Positions 1 through 6,295 are shown, counted from the first letter of the stretch. The stretch: 27,850 nucleotides of DNA from a virus (IMGVR_UViG_3300012207_000010:1-27850), one strand, 5' to 3'. The notes: generated from the letters alone by a model not told the origin. Numbers and translations: made by a program.

Positions 1-48
1 CGCAAGGCGGAGCTGCGGGACTCGGACCTGTCCCCGGTCCGTCTGTGA
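1..48 (+). CDS. 3' end of an upstream gene (partial)
   Basis: An open frame enters from the left edge and stops at TGA 46-48. Only 15 residues are visible, ending LSPVRL, too few to identify the product. The 52 bases before the next start carry a GGAGG Shine-Dalgarno at 89-93 and nothing else obvious. The frame is supported only by its direction and GC-rich codon use. Confidence 0.45.
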   Translation, partial: RKAELRDSDLSPVRL

Positions 49-100
49 TCCGCCCCCGCAGGGTCAACCCGTTCCTTCCCGTCTCCCCGGAGGACTCCCC

Positions 101-637
101 GTGAAGATCAGTATCCGTAAAACCGCTAAGATCAGTATTGCGGCAGTCGCATCTGTAGGAGTTTTCATCTGGGTGGTGGCTTCCCTCCTAGGATTCCTGT
201 CCCCCCAGGGCGGTCCACGCATCGTCCAGGACCCCCGAGTAGGCCTCACCCCTCCCGCTCAGGCGGTGTCCCTCACCCGTATCTCTACGTGGGGGGATGA
301 GGGAGGGAACGACCTGACCCAGTCCCTCACCAAGGATTTCTCGTCCATCGCTGCCGCTACCGGTGCCAGTGACACCCACGCCCTGTCAGCCGCTTGCGGC
401 TTGCTGGACGACGATGTCTCCCGCGCTCAGAATTACCCTGCGATCCCTGACGCAGACGCTCAGTCGCACTGGTCGTCTGCTCTGGCACATGACCACATGG
501 CCGCTGTCCACTGCACGGCGGGGGTGGCCACCTCGGACCCGTCAGCTATGGCCGACGCCGCTATCGAGATGGACGCGGCCACCGTGCAGTTCCGTGACGT
601 AACCGACCGCTTTAACCAGATCGAAGCGGGTTCCTGA
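101..637 (+). CDS. Membrane-anchored hypothetical protein (178 aa)
   Basis: Unrecognised protein. The start is GTG 101, eight bases after a GGAGG Shine-Dalgarno. Residues 1-9 are basic (MKISIRKTA), followed by a hydrophobic stretch to about residue 31 (ISIAAVASVGVFIWVVASLL), which looks like a signal anchor or uncleaved signal peptide. The remainder is polar, rich in Asp, Ala and Ser, and would lie outside the membrane. It has two cysteines (in SAACGLL and VHCTAG) that could pair. I infer an exported or membrane-tethered protein. Roles such as superinfection exclusion are possible, but the sequence does not show one. It is followed by hairpins and a promoter-like site, so it probably ends a transcription unit. 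Confidence 0.7.
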   Translation: MKISIRKTAKISIAAVASVGVFIWVVASLLGFLSPQGGPRIVQDPRVGLTPPAQAVSLTRISTWGDEGGNDLTQSLTKDFSSIAAATGASDTHALSAACGLLDDDVSRAQNYPAIPDADAQSHWSSALAHDHMAAVHCTAGVATSDPSAMADAAIEMDAATVQFRDVTDRFNQIEAGS

Positions 638-644
638 GAGGAGC

Positions 645-664
645 GGTGTCTGTACCCAGACACC
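645..664 (+). terminator. Short perfect hairpin after the membrane-protein gene
   Basis: GGTGTCTG at 645-652 pairs with CAGACACC at 657-664 around a 4-base loop (TACC), 8 bp with no mismatch. It lies 8 bases after the stop codon. There is no T-run, so it is a weak terminator candidate. It also overlaps the -35 region of the promoter-like site at 668-676. Confidence 0.4.
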
Positions 665-667
665 CTG

Positions 668-676
668 TGCTAGAGT
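668..676 (+). promoter_or_regulatory. Extended -10 promoter candidate for the antirepressor gene
   Basis: TGC followed by TAGAGT reads as an extended -10 element (TGn plus hexamer). TAGAGT is also the -10 hexamer of the two consensus promoters at 3253-3281 and 3606-3634. No good -35 is visible 17 bases upstream (GTCTGT). The predicted start near 683 would place the 686-712 hairpin at the 5' end of the antirepressor mRNA. Confidence 0.4.
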
Positions 677-685
677 CAATGCAAG

Positions 686-712
686 GAGCCCCCGGTATAG
701 GGCCGGGGGCTC
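686..712 (+). terminator. Strong GC hairpin between membrane-protein and antirepressor genes
   Basis: GAGCCCCCGG at 686-695 pairs perfectly with CCGGGGGCTC at 703-712 around a 7-base loop. No T-run follows, as is usual for actinobacterial terminators. It could be a terminator for upstream transcription or a 5' stability or attenuator structure of the antirepressor transcript. The sequence alone does not decide. Confidence 0.5.
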
Positions 713-737
713 GTGTACTGCATAAGGTGGGTTCAGT

Positions 738-1424
738 ATGTCAGAGATGACTCTATTCATCTACCAGGGCAGGGACCTCCGTACTGTCATGATCGAAGGG
801 GAACCCTGGGTAGTGGCGGCCGACGCGTGCGCGATGCTGGGGATCGGGAACAGCCGACAGGCCGTGACCAGGCTCGATTCGGAGGATGTCAGTAGTACTG
901 ACATCATCGACTCAATGGGACGTAGGCAGAAGGTCAACATCGTCAATGAGTCCGGTCTGTACGCTCTGATGTTCGCGAGCCGGACGCAGGAAGCCAAGGA
1001 CGTAAAGCGGTGGGTGACCTCCGAAGTCCTCCCGTCCATCCGACGGACCGGGCAGTACGGCGGGAAGGTGTACCGGCACCCTGAAGAGATGATGATCGAA
1101 CAGGCTCAGAACATGTTGGCCACTCGCCTGGAAACTGAGCGTCTCGCCAGGGAGCAGACGGCACTGTCCATCCGTCAGGCAGTGTCCGAAGCGAAGATTG
1201 CCGGGCTGGAAGGGTCGTATGACTGTTTCTCTGCTCTGGCCTACGCCAGGCTGAACGGACTGTCCACCGACGCGACTTACCTGTCCAGGGTGGGTAAGAA
1301 GGCCTCTTCACTGTGTGCTCATCAGGGCGTCGTCCCAGGTTCACGTCAGGACGCGCGGTACGGGAAGGTGGGTACCTACCCAGTGTCCATCCTGTCTCAG
1401 GCGTTCCAGGAAGTCCCCCGGTAG
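738..1424 (+). CDS. Bro-N domain phage antirepressor
   Basis: Bro-N family protein of 228 aa. Residues 1-105 match the Bro-N pattern: LRTVMIEGEPWVVAADACAM, then IVNESGLYALMFASR, then the hallmark VKRWVTSEVLPSIRRTGQY. The C-terminal part (about 145-228, including LSRVGKKASSLC and YGKVGTYPVSILSQAF) resembles the DNA-binding C-terminal halves of other phage antirepressors. In characterised temperate phages such proteins inactivate a repressor or bind DNA. Start ATG 738 has AAGGTGG at 724-730. It is preceded by an extended -10 candidate and followed by a terminator, so it is probably transcribed alone. No repressor or integrase lies in the window, so whether it acts in a lysogeny switch is unknown. 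Confidence 0.85.
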   Translation: MSEMTLFIYQGRDLRTVMIEGEPWVVAADACAMLGIGNSRQAVTRLDSEDVSSTDIIDSMGRRQKVNIVNESGLYALMFASRTQEAKDVKRWVTSEVLPSIRRTGQYGGKVYRHPEEMMIEQAQNMLATRLETERLAREQTALSIRQAVSEAKIAGLEGSYDCFSALAYARLNGLSTDATYLSRVGKKASSLCAHQGVVPGSRQDARYGKVGTYPVSILSQAFQEVPR

Positions 1425-1436
1425 AAAACGAAGGAA

Positions 1437-1462
1437 CGGCCGGGTGCTCAGACACCCGGCCG
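1437..1462 (+). terminator. Rho-independent-type hairpin after the antirepressor
   Basis: CGGCCGGGTG at 1437-1446 pairs perfectly with CACCCGGCCG at 1453-1462 around a 6-base loop, 10 bp of mostly GC. It begins 12 bases after the antirepressor stop. There is no U-tract. It probably separates the antirepressor from the polymerase gene. Confidence 0.6.
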
Positions 1463-1517
1463 CTCATCCTGCCCGTTCCCTGTACGACCCGAATCCTCCA
1501 AGGAACCAAGCGACATC

Positions 1518-3242
1518 ATGACACGTGAACCCCTGGAAATCATCTTTGACCTAGAAGGCGCTTCAGCTGACCTGCTGTACAAGGGCGGCCACGAGGGCCC
1601 GTTCGTCCGCCTTGCCGGTACGTCCAGCGCTCCCGGTACCGCCCTGGTCTCCTCCCGCCCCGGTTCGAAGCGGGAGCAGGTGGAGTCGCTCCACCGGGCG
1701 GACGTGAAGGTCGGGCACAACGTCCTGGCCTTCGACATCCCAGCTCTTGCCCGGCATGAGGGTGGCGACTACGCGAAGCTGTCCGCCGGAGCTGTGGACA
1801 CGCTGGTCCTGGCCCGTCTGGCGGACCCTCCGGGGGCCCGTGGGCAGAAGCCCTGGTCCCAGCCCGGTTACTACTCCCTGGACGCGGTAGCGGCCCGTTT
1901 GGGCATTCCCGGCAAGACTGACGACATCCGGGCCCTGGCCGACAGGCACGGCGGTTTCGACCGGATTCCCGTGGACGACCCCGATTACCGCGACTACCTG
2001 CGGGGTGACCTAGCCGCTTCCCGCGCCGTTTACGAGGCGCTGAAACCCGCTCTCACCCCGTACGCGCGGCGTGAGATGAAAGTCGTCTCCCTTCAGAACC
2101 GGATGACCTTCAACGGGTGGCGCATAGACACCCCCCTCCTGTCCGAGCGGGTGGCGCAGGAGGATGAGAGCAGACGTGCCGCGCTTGAGTCCCTGCACGG
2201 TACCCACGGCCTTCCCCGGACCGGTGGCAAGTCCCCGTTGGCTTCCAGCGCGGGCAAGGAATGGTTCGCCGCTCTGATGGACCGTAGCGGCCTTGAACCG
2301 GTGCTCACGGCCAAGGGTGCGGTCTCGGTGTCCGGGGACGCCCTGAAGGCTCTCAGTGCCCGTCCTGGGGTACCTGAGTCCACTCTCGCCGTTCTCTCCC
2401 TCATGCAGGAGGTGGCGGGACTGACTGCCAAGTATCAGGAGATCAGTAACCACCTGATCGGAGACCGTGTGCACGGCGGGGTAGGGGCCGACCAGGCTTC
2501 CGGCCGCTGGGCCATGACCCGTCCCTCCCTCACCAATATCGGCAAGCGGGGCGCCAAAAAGGTGGCGCAGCGGGCGGTGTTCCTTCCCGAACCGGGGCAC
2601 GTCCAGATCACCTTCGACCTCGACCAGGTCGATATGCGCGCCATCGCTGCGCTGTCCCAGGATCGTGCGTATATGGAGCTGTTCGCTCCCGGCCGCGACG
2701 CGCACAGTGAGATCGCTGAGCTGGTGTTCGGCCGGAGTGATGGGGAGTGGCGCGACAAGTCCAAGCGGTGCGGCCACGGGTGGAACTACGGCATGAGCGT
2801 GAACGGTCTCATCCGGTCCGGTGTCGATCCGCAGGTGGCGCAGACCTTCGATCAGCAGATGACGAACCGGTTCCCGGTGCTGTGTTCATGGCGGGAGCAG
2901 ATCCGGGCCATCGGTGGATCGGGGGCGTTGCTGGACAACGGTTTCGGCCGGATGATGCGCTGCGACCCGGTCCGCTCCCACACTCAGGCGCCCGCCCTCA
3001 TGGGGCAGGGGGGTGCGCGGGACCTGATGTGTGAGGCGCTGCTCCGCCTGGATCCGCAGGTTCATCCCATGCTGCGGGCTGTCGTTCACGACGAAGTGGT
3101 CCTGTCCGTACCGTCGGAGCGCCTGGAAGAGGTGCGGGACCACGTGCTGTCCGCGATGGCATTCGAGTGGCGCGGGGTGCCTATCACTGCGGGTGCGAGC
3201 AAGGCCGGGAGCAACTGGGCCGACTGCTACCGCAAGAGCTAG
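1518..3242 (+). CDS. polA: DNA polymerase, family A, with 3'-5' exonuclease motifs
   Basis: Template-directed replicative polymerase of 574 aa. The exonuclease domain keeps its metal ligands: D11-L-E13 (ExoI), H67-N68...D73 (ExoII), Y160xxxD164 (ExoIII). Polymerase motif A is D367-LDQV-D372-MR (usually DYSQIELR), motif B is R412...K416...Y424-G, and motif C is V-H524-D525-E526. It lacks an N-terminal 5' nuclease domain and is phage-sized. Two active-site departures are visible. The motif A glutamate (E. coli E710) is Asp372. The O-helix aromatic that governs dideoxynucleotide discrimination (F762 in E. coli, Y526 in T7) aligns with His420 in the string KRCGHGWNYG. Start ATG 1518 has AAGGAA about 12 bases upstream. 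The TAG stop abuts the first 68-bp promoter repeat. Confidence 0.95.
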   Translation: MTREPLEIIFDLEGASADLLYKGGHEGPFVRLAGTSSAPGTALVSSRPGSKREQVESLHRADVKVGHNVLAFDIPALARHEGGDYAKLSAGAVDTLVLARLADPPGARGQKPWSQPGYYSLDAVAARLGIPGKTDDIRALADRHGGFDRIPVDDPDYRDYLRGDLAASRAVYEALKPALTPYARREMKVVSLQNRMTFNGWRIDTPLLSERVAQEDESRRAALESLHGTHGLPRTGGKSPLASSAGKEWFAALMDRSGLEPVLTAKGAVSVSGDALKALSARPGVPESTLAVLSLMQEVAGLTAKYQEISNHLIGDRVHGGVGADQASGRWAMTRPSLTNIGKRGAKKVAQRAVFLPEPGHVQITFDLDQVDMRAIAALSQDRAYMELFAPGRDAHSEIAELVFGRSDGEWRDKSKRCGHGWNYGMSVNGLIRSGVDPQVAQTFDQQMTNRFPVLCSWREQIRAIGGSGALLDNGFGRMMRCDPVRSHTQAPALMGQGGARDLMCEALLRLDPQVHPMLRAVVHDEVVLSVPSERLEEVRDHVLSAMAFEWRGVPITAGASKAGSNWADCYRKS

Positions 3243-3309
3243 TAGACAGGGGTTGACACACCTAGCCATGGGGCGTAGAGTTTCACTCATCAGGACAGAG
3301 AAACGGAAA
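3242..3309 (+). repeat. 68-bp promoter repeat, copy 1
   Basis: A 68-bp block that recurs at 3595-3662 with two mismatches by eye (G/A in CATGGGG versus CATGAGG, and A/G in CAGAGAA versus CAGGGAA). It contains a full consensus promoter and about 28 bases of transcribed leader. It starts on the last base of the polymerase stop codon and ends just before the Shine-Dalgarno of the next gene. Confidence 0.9.
3253..3281 (+). promoter_or_regulatory. Sigma-70-type promoter, copy 1
   Basis: TTGACA at 3253-3258, a 17-base spacer, and TAGAGT at 3276-3281. The -35 and spacing are at consensus for a vegetative (HrdB-type) sigma factor. Predicted start near 3288, about 37 bases before GTG 3325. Confidence 0.8.
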
Positions 3310-3324
3310 GCTAAGGAGACAGCC

Positions 3325-3609
3325 GTGGGGGAGTCAGTCGCTAGCGGTTACTGGAAGAGAATCGCTCCCGGGCACTACTCCCGGATCGGAAGCGATGGGA
3401 CCACCGAGCTTGCGACCATCGTTCGGGACGTAATCGAGGTCTCGGGTACATCGCGTTGCCGAGAGTGCTGGTCAGCTTTCATCTATCCGAGAGGTCAAAA
3501 AAGGTGGGCCGAGAAGCGAACGCCCTACGCGACCCTAAAGGAAGCCAAGTACTGGGCGGAGGTTGCCTACCACCAACTATCCTCGGAAATAAGGGTAGAC
3601 AGGGGTTGA
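3325..3609 (+). CDS. Small hypothetical protein downstream of promoter repeat 1 (94 aa)
   Basis: Unrecognised basic protein. Start GTG 3325 follows AAGGAG (3313-3318) with a 6-base spacer; the frame is open further upstream, but only into a shadow of the polymerase gene. The N-terminus reads ESVASGYWKRIAPGHYSRI. The middle has a C-R-E-C pair followed by WSAFIYPRGQKRWAEKR, and the end is helical (LKEAKYWAEVAYHQLSSEI). Its TGA stop lies inside the -35 TTGACA of the second promoter repeat, so repeat and gene end share sequence. Having its own strong promoter suggests early expression. No function can be assigned. Confidence 0.7.
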   Translation: MGESVASGYWKRIAPGHYSRIGSDGTTELATIVRDVIEVSGTSRCRECWSAFIYPRGQKRWAEKRTPYATLKEAKYWAEVAYHQLSSEIRVDRG

Positions 3610-3662
3610 CACACCTAGCCATGAGGCGTAGAGTTTCACTCATCAGGACAGGGAAACGGAAA
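3595..3662 (+). repeat. 68-bp promoter repeat, copy 2
   Basis: Second copy of the block at 3242-3309. Its left end supplies the last codons and the stop of the 94-aa gene, because TTGACA contains the TGA at 3607-3609. Its right end runs up to the AAGGAG of the next gene. Confidence 0.9.
3606..3634 (+). promoter_or_regulatory. Sigma-70-type promoter, copy 2
   Basis: TTGACA at 3606-3611, a 17-base spacer, and TAGAGT at 3629-3634, the same geometry as copy 1. Predicted start near 3641, about 37 bases before ATG 3678. Confidence 0.8.
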
Positions 3663-3677
3663 ACGAAGGAGATCATC

Positions 3678-4109
3678 ATGACGAAGGCAGCGGCACTCCA
3701 AGGGTACAAGGTCCGCGAGGGTGACTTCCGGTGTGACGACTGCATGGACACCTGCAACTACCTCCGCCCCGGCAACGAGGGTGACGCCGCTGAGAACTGC
3801 ACTTACTGCCACCAGCCGGTCTGGGTTCCCGCAGCGACTGTAGCGCCCGCAGCGGAGACCGTAGAGGATGTCTCGACCCTGGAAGGTATCGAGATCCCCT
3901 CGACCGCCACGGTCACCCGGTCCATCAAGGGCCCGGCCCGGGGTCACAAGACAGACGCCGAGGGATTCCGGGGATGGATCGCCCGGGCCGAGAGCCACGA
4001 ATACGACCTCGAATACCGCGTGGTCAGCAAGGGCGGAAAGGTCGTCCGTATCGGATCGAAGATCCAGGGCGCGGACACCTACACCACCTGGTACGGGATC
4101 CAGTCCTGA
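3678..4109 (+). CDS. Zinc-ribbon-like hypothetical protein (143 aa)
   Basis: Start ATG 3678 follows AAGGAG (3666-3671) with a 6-base spacer; upstream in-frame starts are ignored because they precede the promoter. The N-terminal 40 residues have paired cysteines, FRCDDCMDTCNYLRP then NCTYCHQPVW, which look like a small zinc ribbon. A low-complexity Ala/Val/Thr/Glu linker follows. The C-terminal part (about 85-143: GHKTDAEGFRGWIARAESHEYDLEYRVV split by Gly-Lys turns, ending TYTTWYGIQS) looks like a small folded domain. It is expressed from promoter repeat 2 and ends at a terminator, giving a single-gene unit. Function unknown; nucleic-acid binding is a guess from the zinc ribbon. Confidence 0.75.
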   Translation: MTKAAALQGYKVREGDFRCDDCMDTCNYLRPGNEGDAAENCTYCHQPVWVPAATVAPAAETVEDVSTLEGIEIPSTATVTRSIKGPARGHKTDAEGFRGWIARAESHEYDLEYRVVSKGGKVVRIGSKIQGADTYTTWYGIQS

Positions 4110-4119
4110 CAACGCAAGA

Positions 4120-4149
4120 GGGGCCCCCGCAACCGAATGCAGGGGCCCC
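4120..4149 (+). terminator. GC-rich hairpin terminator
   Basis: GGGGCCCC at 4120-4127 pairs with GGGGCCCC at 4142-4149, and the stem extends inward by GC pairs past one mismatch. It lies 10 bases after the stop of the zinc-ribbon gene. No T-run. Confidence 0.6.
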
Positions 4150-4173
4150 GACCAACCGAGAGGCAGGCTCGAT

Positions 4174-4725
4174 ATGGCAACTTCACAATACAGGCAAGGG
4201 GTCTCGTTTGAGAACCGGACCCGTGAGCGATTCGAGGAGGCGGGGTACTACGTAGTCCGGTCCGCCGGATCGCGGGGTGTGGCCGACCTGGTGGCATTCG
4301 ACCTCACGGCCGACCGGGTGTACAGCGATCCGCCCCCACTGATGATCCAGTGCAAGCGCGGTAAGGGCGGTCTGGGAGTGGAAGCGTGGAACCATTTCTA
4401 TACCATCGCGGACGCTGCCGGGTGCGTCCCCATCGTGGCCCAGAAAGTGGACGGACGCTCGCTGGAAGCGGACCTCTGGCGGATCACCGGTACCCGTACC
4501 CCCCGCAGCAGTACCAAGTCCTGGGACCCGTGGCCTATCCGGATCCTTCCCGAAGCGGCCCCCGAGGTGTCCTTACCGGTGTACGCGGAGGAAGAGCCCG
4601 TGAAGCTTCCGGTTCTGCATCTTCTGCATGACTTGCCGTCGTCTCTGTGCAAGTGCGGCCACTTGCTCGACGACCACAGTTCCCCCTGTATCCGTTGCAC
4701 CTGCGGCACGTTCCGGGAGTGGTGA
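4174..4725 (+). CDS. Hjc-like Holliday junction resolvase with C-terminal Cys motif
   Basis: Likely PD-(D/E)xK-type endonuclease of 183 aa. Residues 10-60 carry the resolvase pattern: VSFENRTRERFEEAGYYVVR, SAGSRGVADLVAF, then MIQCKRGKGG. These give the Glu, the Asp in ADLVA, and a Q-x-K in place of the usual E-x-K. The family cleaves branched recombination intermediates; in phages it debranches replicated DNA before packaging. After a proline-rich linker, the last 30 residues hold CKCGH...CIRCTC, probably zinc binding and not part of the minimal Hjc fold. Start ATG 4174 follows GAGAGG. It begins a run of five closely spaced genes up to 5522. A VRR-NUC or RecB-like nuclease of other function is the alternative. 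Confidence 0.75.
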   Translation: MATSQYRQGVSFENRTRERFEEAGYYVVRSAGSRGVADLVAFDLTADRVYSDPPPLMIQCKRGKGGLGVEAWNHFYTIADAAGCVPIVAQKVDGRSLEADLWRITGTRTPRSSTKSWDPWPIRILPEAAPEVSLPVYAEEEPVKLPVLHLLHDLPSSLCKCGHLLDDHSSPCIRCTCGTFREW

Positions 4726-4727
4726 AA

Positions 4728-4913
4728 ATGATGACTGCGGATATCAGCCCCGAGGTGAGGGCGCTGCTCGCGGAGATCGTGGCGGAGAACAGGAAGCACA
4801 CCCAGGAGGGTTACGAGCGGGTCTGCCGCGCCTACGGCTCCTCCTATGCCAACGGATGGAAGTCGGGCCGGGAGCGACTGGCCGACATGATCGAAGAGGA
4901 AGTACAGGGATGA
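4728..4913 (+). CDS. Small hypothetical protein (61 aa), member of a local paralogous set
   Basis: Start ATG 4728 has GGGAG at 4715-4719 with an 8-base spacer. It begins 2 bases after the resolvase stop and overlaps the next gene at ATGA 4910-4913. The protein is acidic and helical (SPEVRALLAEIVAENRKHTQEGYERV). It ends in SYANGWKSGRERLADMIEEE, which resembles the end of the 71-aa protein at 5307 (HYLDGWTEAADMIDPKG). Function unknown. The tight coupling suggests co-translation. Confidence 0.65.
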   Translation: MMTADISPEVRALLAEIVAENRKHTQEGYERVCRAYGSSYANGWKSGRERLADMIEEEVQG

Positions 4914-5101
4914 CCCGGAACTACGCACTCATGCACGCCAATGGAATGAAGCTCTCGGAACTCATGCGGATTCACGCGCATGACCTGGCGGAGGAGATCC
5001 GCTCCCGCGCCATCACTGAATTCGATTCGGTGGACGCTTACAACCAGTGGATCGGCCAGCGGGAGTCGGCCAACCTGATTGACCCGGAGGTGCGGAAGTG
5101 A
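4910..5101 (+). CDS. Small hypothetical protein (63 aa)
   Basis: ATG 4910 overlaps the previous stop (ATGA), the usual sign of translational coupling. The sequence is mostly helical (MKLSELMRIHAHDLAEEIRSR) and ends YNQWIGQRESANLIDPEV. That end is similar in layout to the two neighbouring small proteins: an aromatic/Gly-Trp segment, then an Ala-containing helix, then an I-D/E-P/E end. Function unknown. Confidence 0.65.
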   Translation: MTRNYALMHANGMKLSELMRIHAHDLAEEIRSRAITEFDSVDAYNQWIGQRESANLIDPEVRK

Positions 5102-5307
5102 GTGCCAGGGAGGGTCGGGTGGATCTTTGGAGCCACAAGAGTTCCCGTACATTGGCGGAGAGGGTCGTCAGTCTGGAAGATCAGTCGGCCCATGACTCCG
5201 AACTGATCGCGGAACTGAGAGCGGAGATCTCCCTACTCCGCTTATCGGAGACCGACCCCGGTCCCCGGGTGAGGTTCGCGGACTACGGGTATCCGGAGGA
5301 CGTGTGA
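5098..5307 (+). CDS. Small coiled-coil-like hypothetical protein (69 aa)
   Basis: GTG 5098 overlaps the previous stop (GTGA) and has GGAGGTG at 5086-5092. The middle, LAERVVSLEDQSAHDSELIAELRAEISLLRL split by polar residues, has heptad-like hydrophobic spacing and probably forms a short coiled coil. It contains a TTA leucine codon at 5242-5244. That codon is rare in Streptomyces and is read there by the bldA tRNA, so translation could be growth-phase sensitive in such a host. It starts MSAR, as does the next gene. Function unknown. Confidence 0.65.
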   Translation: MSAREGRVDLWSHKSSRTLAERVVSLEDQSAHDSELIAELRAEISLLRLSETDPGPRVRFADYGYPEDV

Positions 5308-5522
5308 TGAGCGCAAGAGATGAACTGCTCGCAGGAGCACTGTCCCAGTTCAGGTCCCGCGAGGGTATCGAGAACCTGATTGACGCCTACGCGCACGAGC
5401 TCGCCGAGAGTCTCCGGGGCACCTATCCCCCGGTGAGGCTGGAAGAGCAGTGGAGTCCGGTAGCCCATTACCTGGATGGGTGGACCGAAGCGGCAGACAT
5501 GATCGATCCGAAGGGATGGTAG
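5307..5522 (+). CDS. Small hypothetical protein (71 aa), paralogue-like of the 61-aa protein
   Basis: ATG 5307 overlaps the previous stop (TGATG) and lies 7 bases after GGAGG (5295-5299). GTG 5304 is possible but sits too close to the Shine-Dalgarno. The start MSARDE mirrors MSAREG of the preceding gene. Layout: helix (MSARDELLAGALSQF), LIDAYAHELAESLRG, then HYLDGWTEAADMIDPKGW, which matches the C-terminal layout of the products at 4728 and 4910. It is followed by a terminator and closes the small-gene run. Confidence 0.65.
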   Translation: MSARDELLAGALSQFRSREGIENLIDAYAHELAESLRGTYPPVRLEEQWSPVAHYLDGWTEAADMIDPKGW

Positions 5523-5533
5523 ATCCTCCCCTG

Positions 5534-5560
5534 GCCCCGTTGCGCTAGTCGCAGCGGGGC
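5534..5560 (+). terminator. Terminator hairpin before the packaging genes
   Basis: GCCCCGTTGCG at 5534-5544 pairs with CGCAGCGGGGC at 5550-5560 (11 bp, one G-U pair) around a 5-base loop. It lies 11 bases after the stop of the last small gene and separates the replication module from the terminase genes. Confidence 0.6.
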
Positions 5561-5572
5561 ACCTGCATGCCG

Positions 5573-5578
5573 TAGACT
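5573..5578 (+). promoter_or_regulatory. Possible -10 element ahead of the small terminase gene
   Basis: TAGACT matches the hexamer seen at 13780-13785 and lies just past the terminator, with a predicted start near 5585. The -35 position falls within the terminator stem and shows no TTG, so the call is weak and based mainly on position. Confidence 0.3.
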
Positions 5579-5618
5579 CGGATTAAGCAGGGTCGGTATG
5601 AGGGTAGGGGGTAGCTTA

Positions 5619-6170
5619 ATGGTACTGCTCAGGGGCTTGAACGATCAGGTAAATGAGCCTGATCCACCCGCAGACGAGCCCGTAGAAGAGATCAGGGAAC
5701 CTGGTAAAGATCTTCTCAATGTTCCACTTAAGGCCGTTGACAAGAAGTCGTCAGGCCGTATCCCCCCGTGGCGACGACTCCCTCTCATGCGTGAACTGGC
5801 TGATCCGCAGCGGACCCAAGCGGCTATGGCAGTGGAGTACGGGGTGACGGGCGCGGCTATCACGCTGTTCAAACAGCGCTACGCCCACGAAATCGCTCAG
5901 ATCCGGGCCGACTATGACAACAAGTTCGCCGGGCTCTGGGTCGCGGACAAGCTGAACCGGATCGCCACGTATGAGGCGGACATCGAAGCTATCGAGGCCA
6001 AGTCCCAAAAGGACGGATCCACGATGGCAGACGCGGACATGCTCCGGGTCAAGGGGTCGTTTCTCAAGGCTGTTGCGGAGGAGCTCGGTCAGCTTCCCGG
6101 TCGCGTGAACGTCGCCGTCGTCCCCGTTGAGCACATCATCGTTGGGGTGAATCCGGAGGACCTGACGTGA
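5619..6170 (+). CDS. terS: Small terminase subunit (TerS-like)
   Basis: DNA-recognition subunit of the packaging motor, inferred from position directly before TerL and from a helix-turn-helix. About 183 aa. The N-terminus is an acidic, proline-rich tail. The next region, RTQAAMAVEYGVTGAAITLF then KQRY, reads as an HTH, followed by a long helical segment (about 95-150) suitable for oligomerisation. I chose ATG 5619 because GGGGGT at 5607-5612 gives a 6-base spacer. The alternative start, ATG 5598, would add MRVGGSL with a rare TTA codon just before the second Met. The end overlaps the next gene (GTGA). The fold is typical of TerS, but the family is too divergent for certainty by eye. Confidence 0.7.
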   Translation: MVLLRGLNDQVNEPDPPADEPVEEIREPGKDLLNVPLKAVDKKSSGRIPPWRRLPLMRELADPQRTQAAMAVEYGVTGAAITLFKQRYAHEIAQIRADYDNKFAGLWVADKLNRIATYEADIEAIEAKSQKDGSTMADADMLRVKGSFLKAVAEELGQLPGRVNVAVVPVEHIIVGVNPEDLT

Positions 6171-6295
6171 GCGCCGGAATGACGGATGCCGAATTCGTTA
6201 AGGAGATCATCGAAGCTGAGTCGGAGTACGACAGTGACTTTCTGGCCTGGAAGGTAACAGAGATAGTTGACGCTTACCTTAAGGACAGGACGTGA
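6167..6295 (+). CDS. 42-aa hypothetical protein between terS and the endonuclease
   Basis: GTG 6167 overlaps the terS stop (GTGA). It encodes a short acidic helical peptide (TDAEFVKEIIEAESEYDSDF, then LAWKVTEIVDAYLKDRT). Its stop TGA 6293-6295 lies inside the first copy of the 11-bp direct repeat flanking the endonuclease gene. In the inferred ancestral arrangement this stop would overlap the terL start as GTGA. Function unknown; too short for domain recognition. Confidence 0.6.
   Translation: MSAGMTDAEFVKEIIEAESEYDSDFLAWKVTEIVDAYLKDRT

Noticed and set aside
3253-3634. Repressor-binding stoperator repeats
   Set aside because: Only two copies, both with complete promoter elements and leaders; they are better explained as duplicated promoters.
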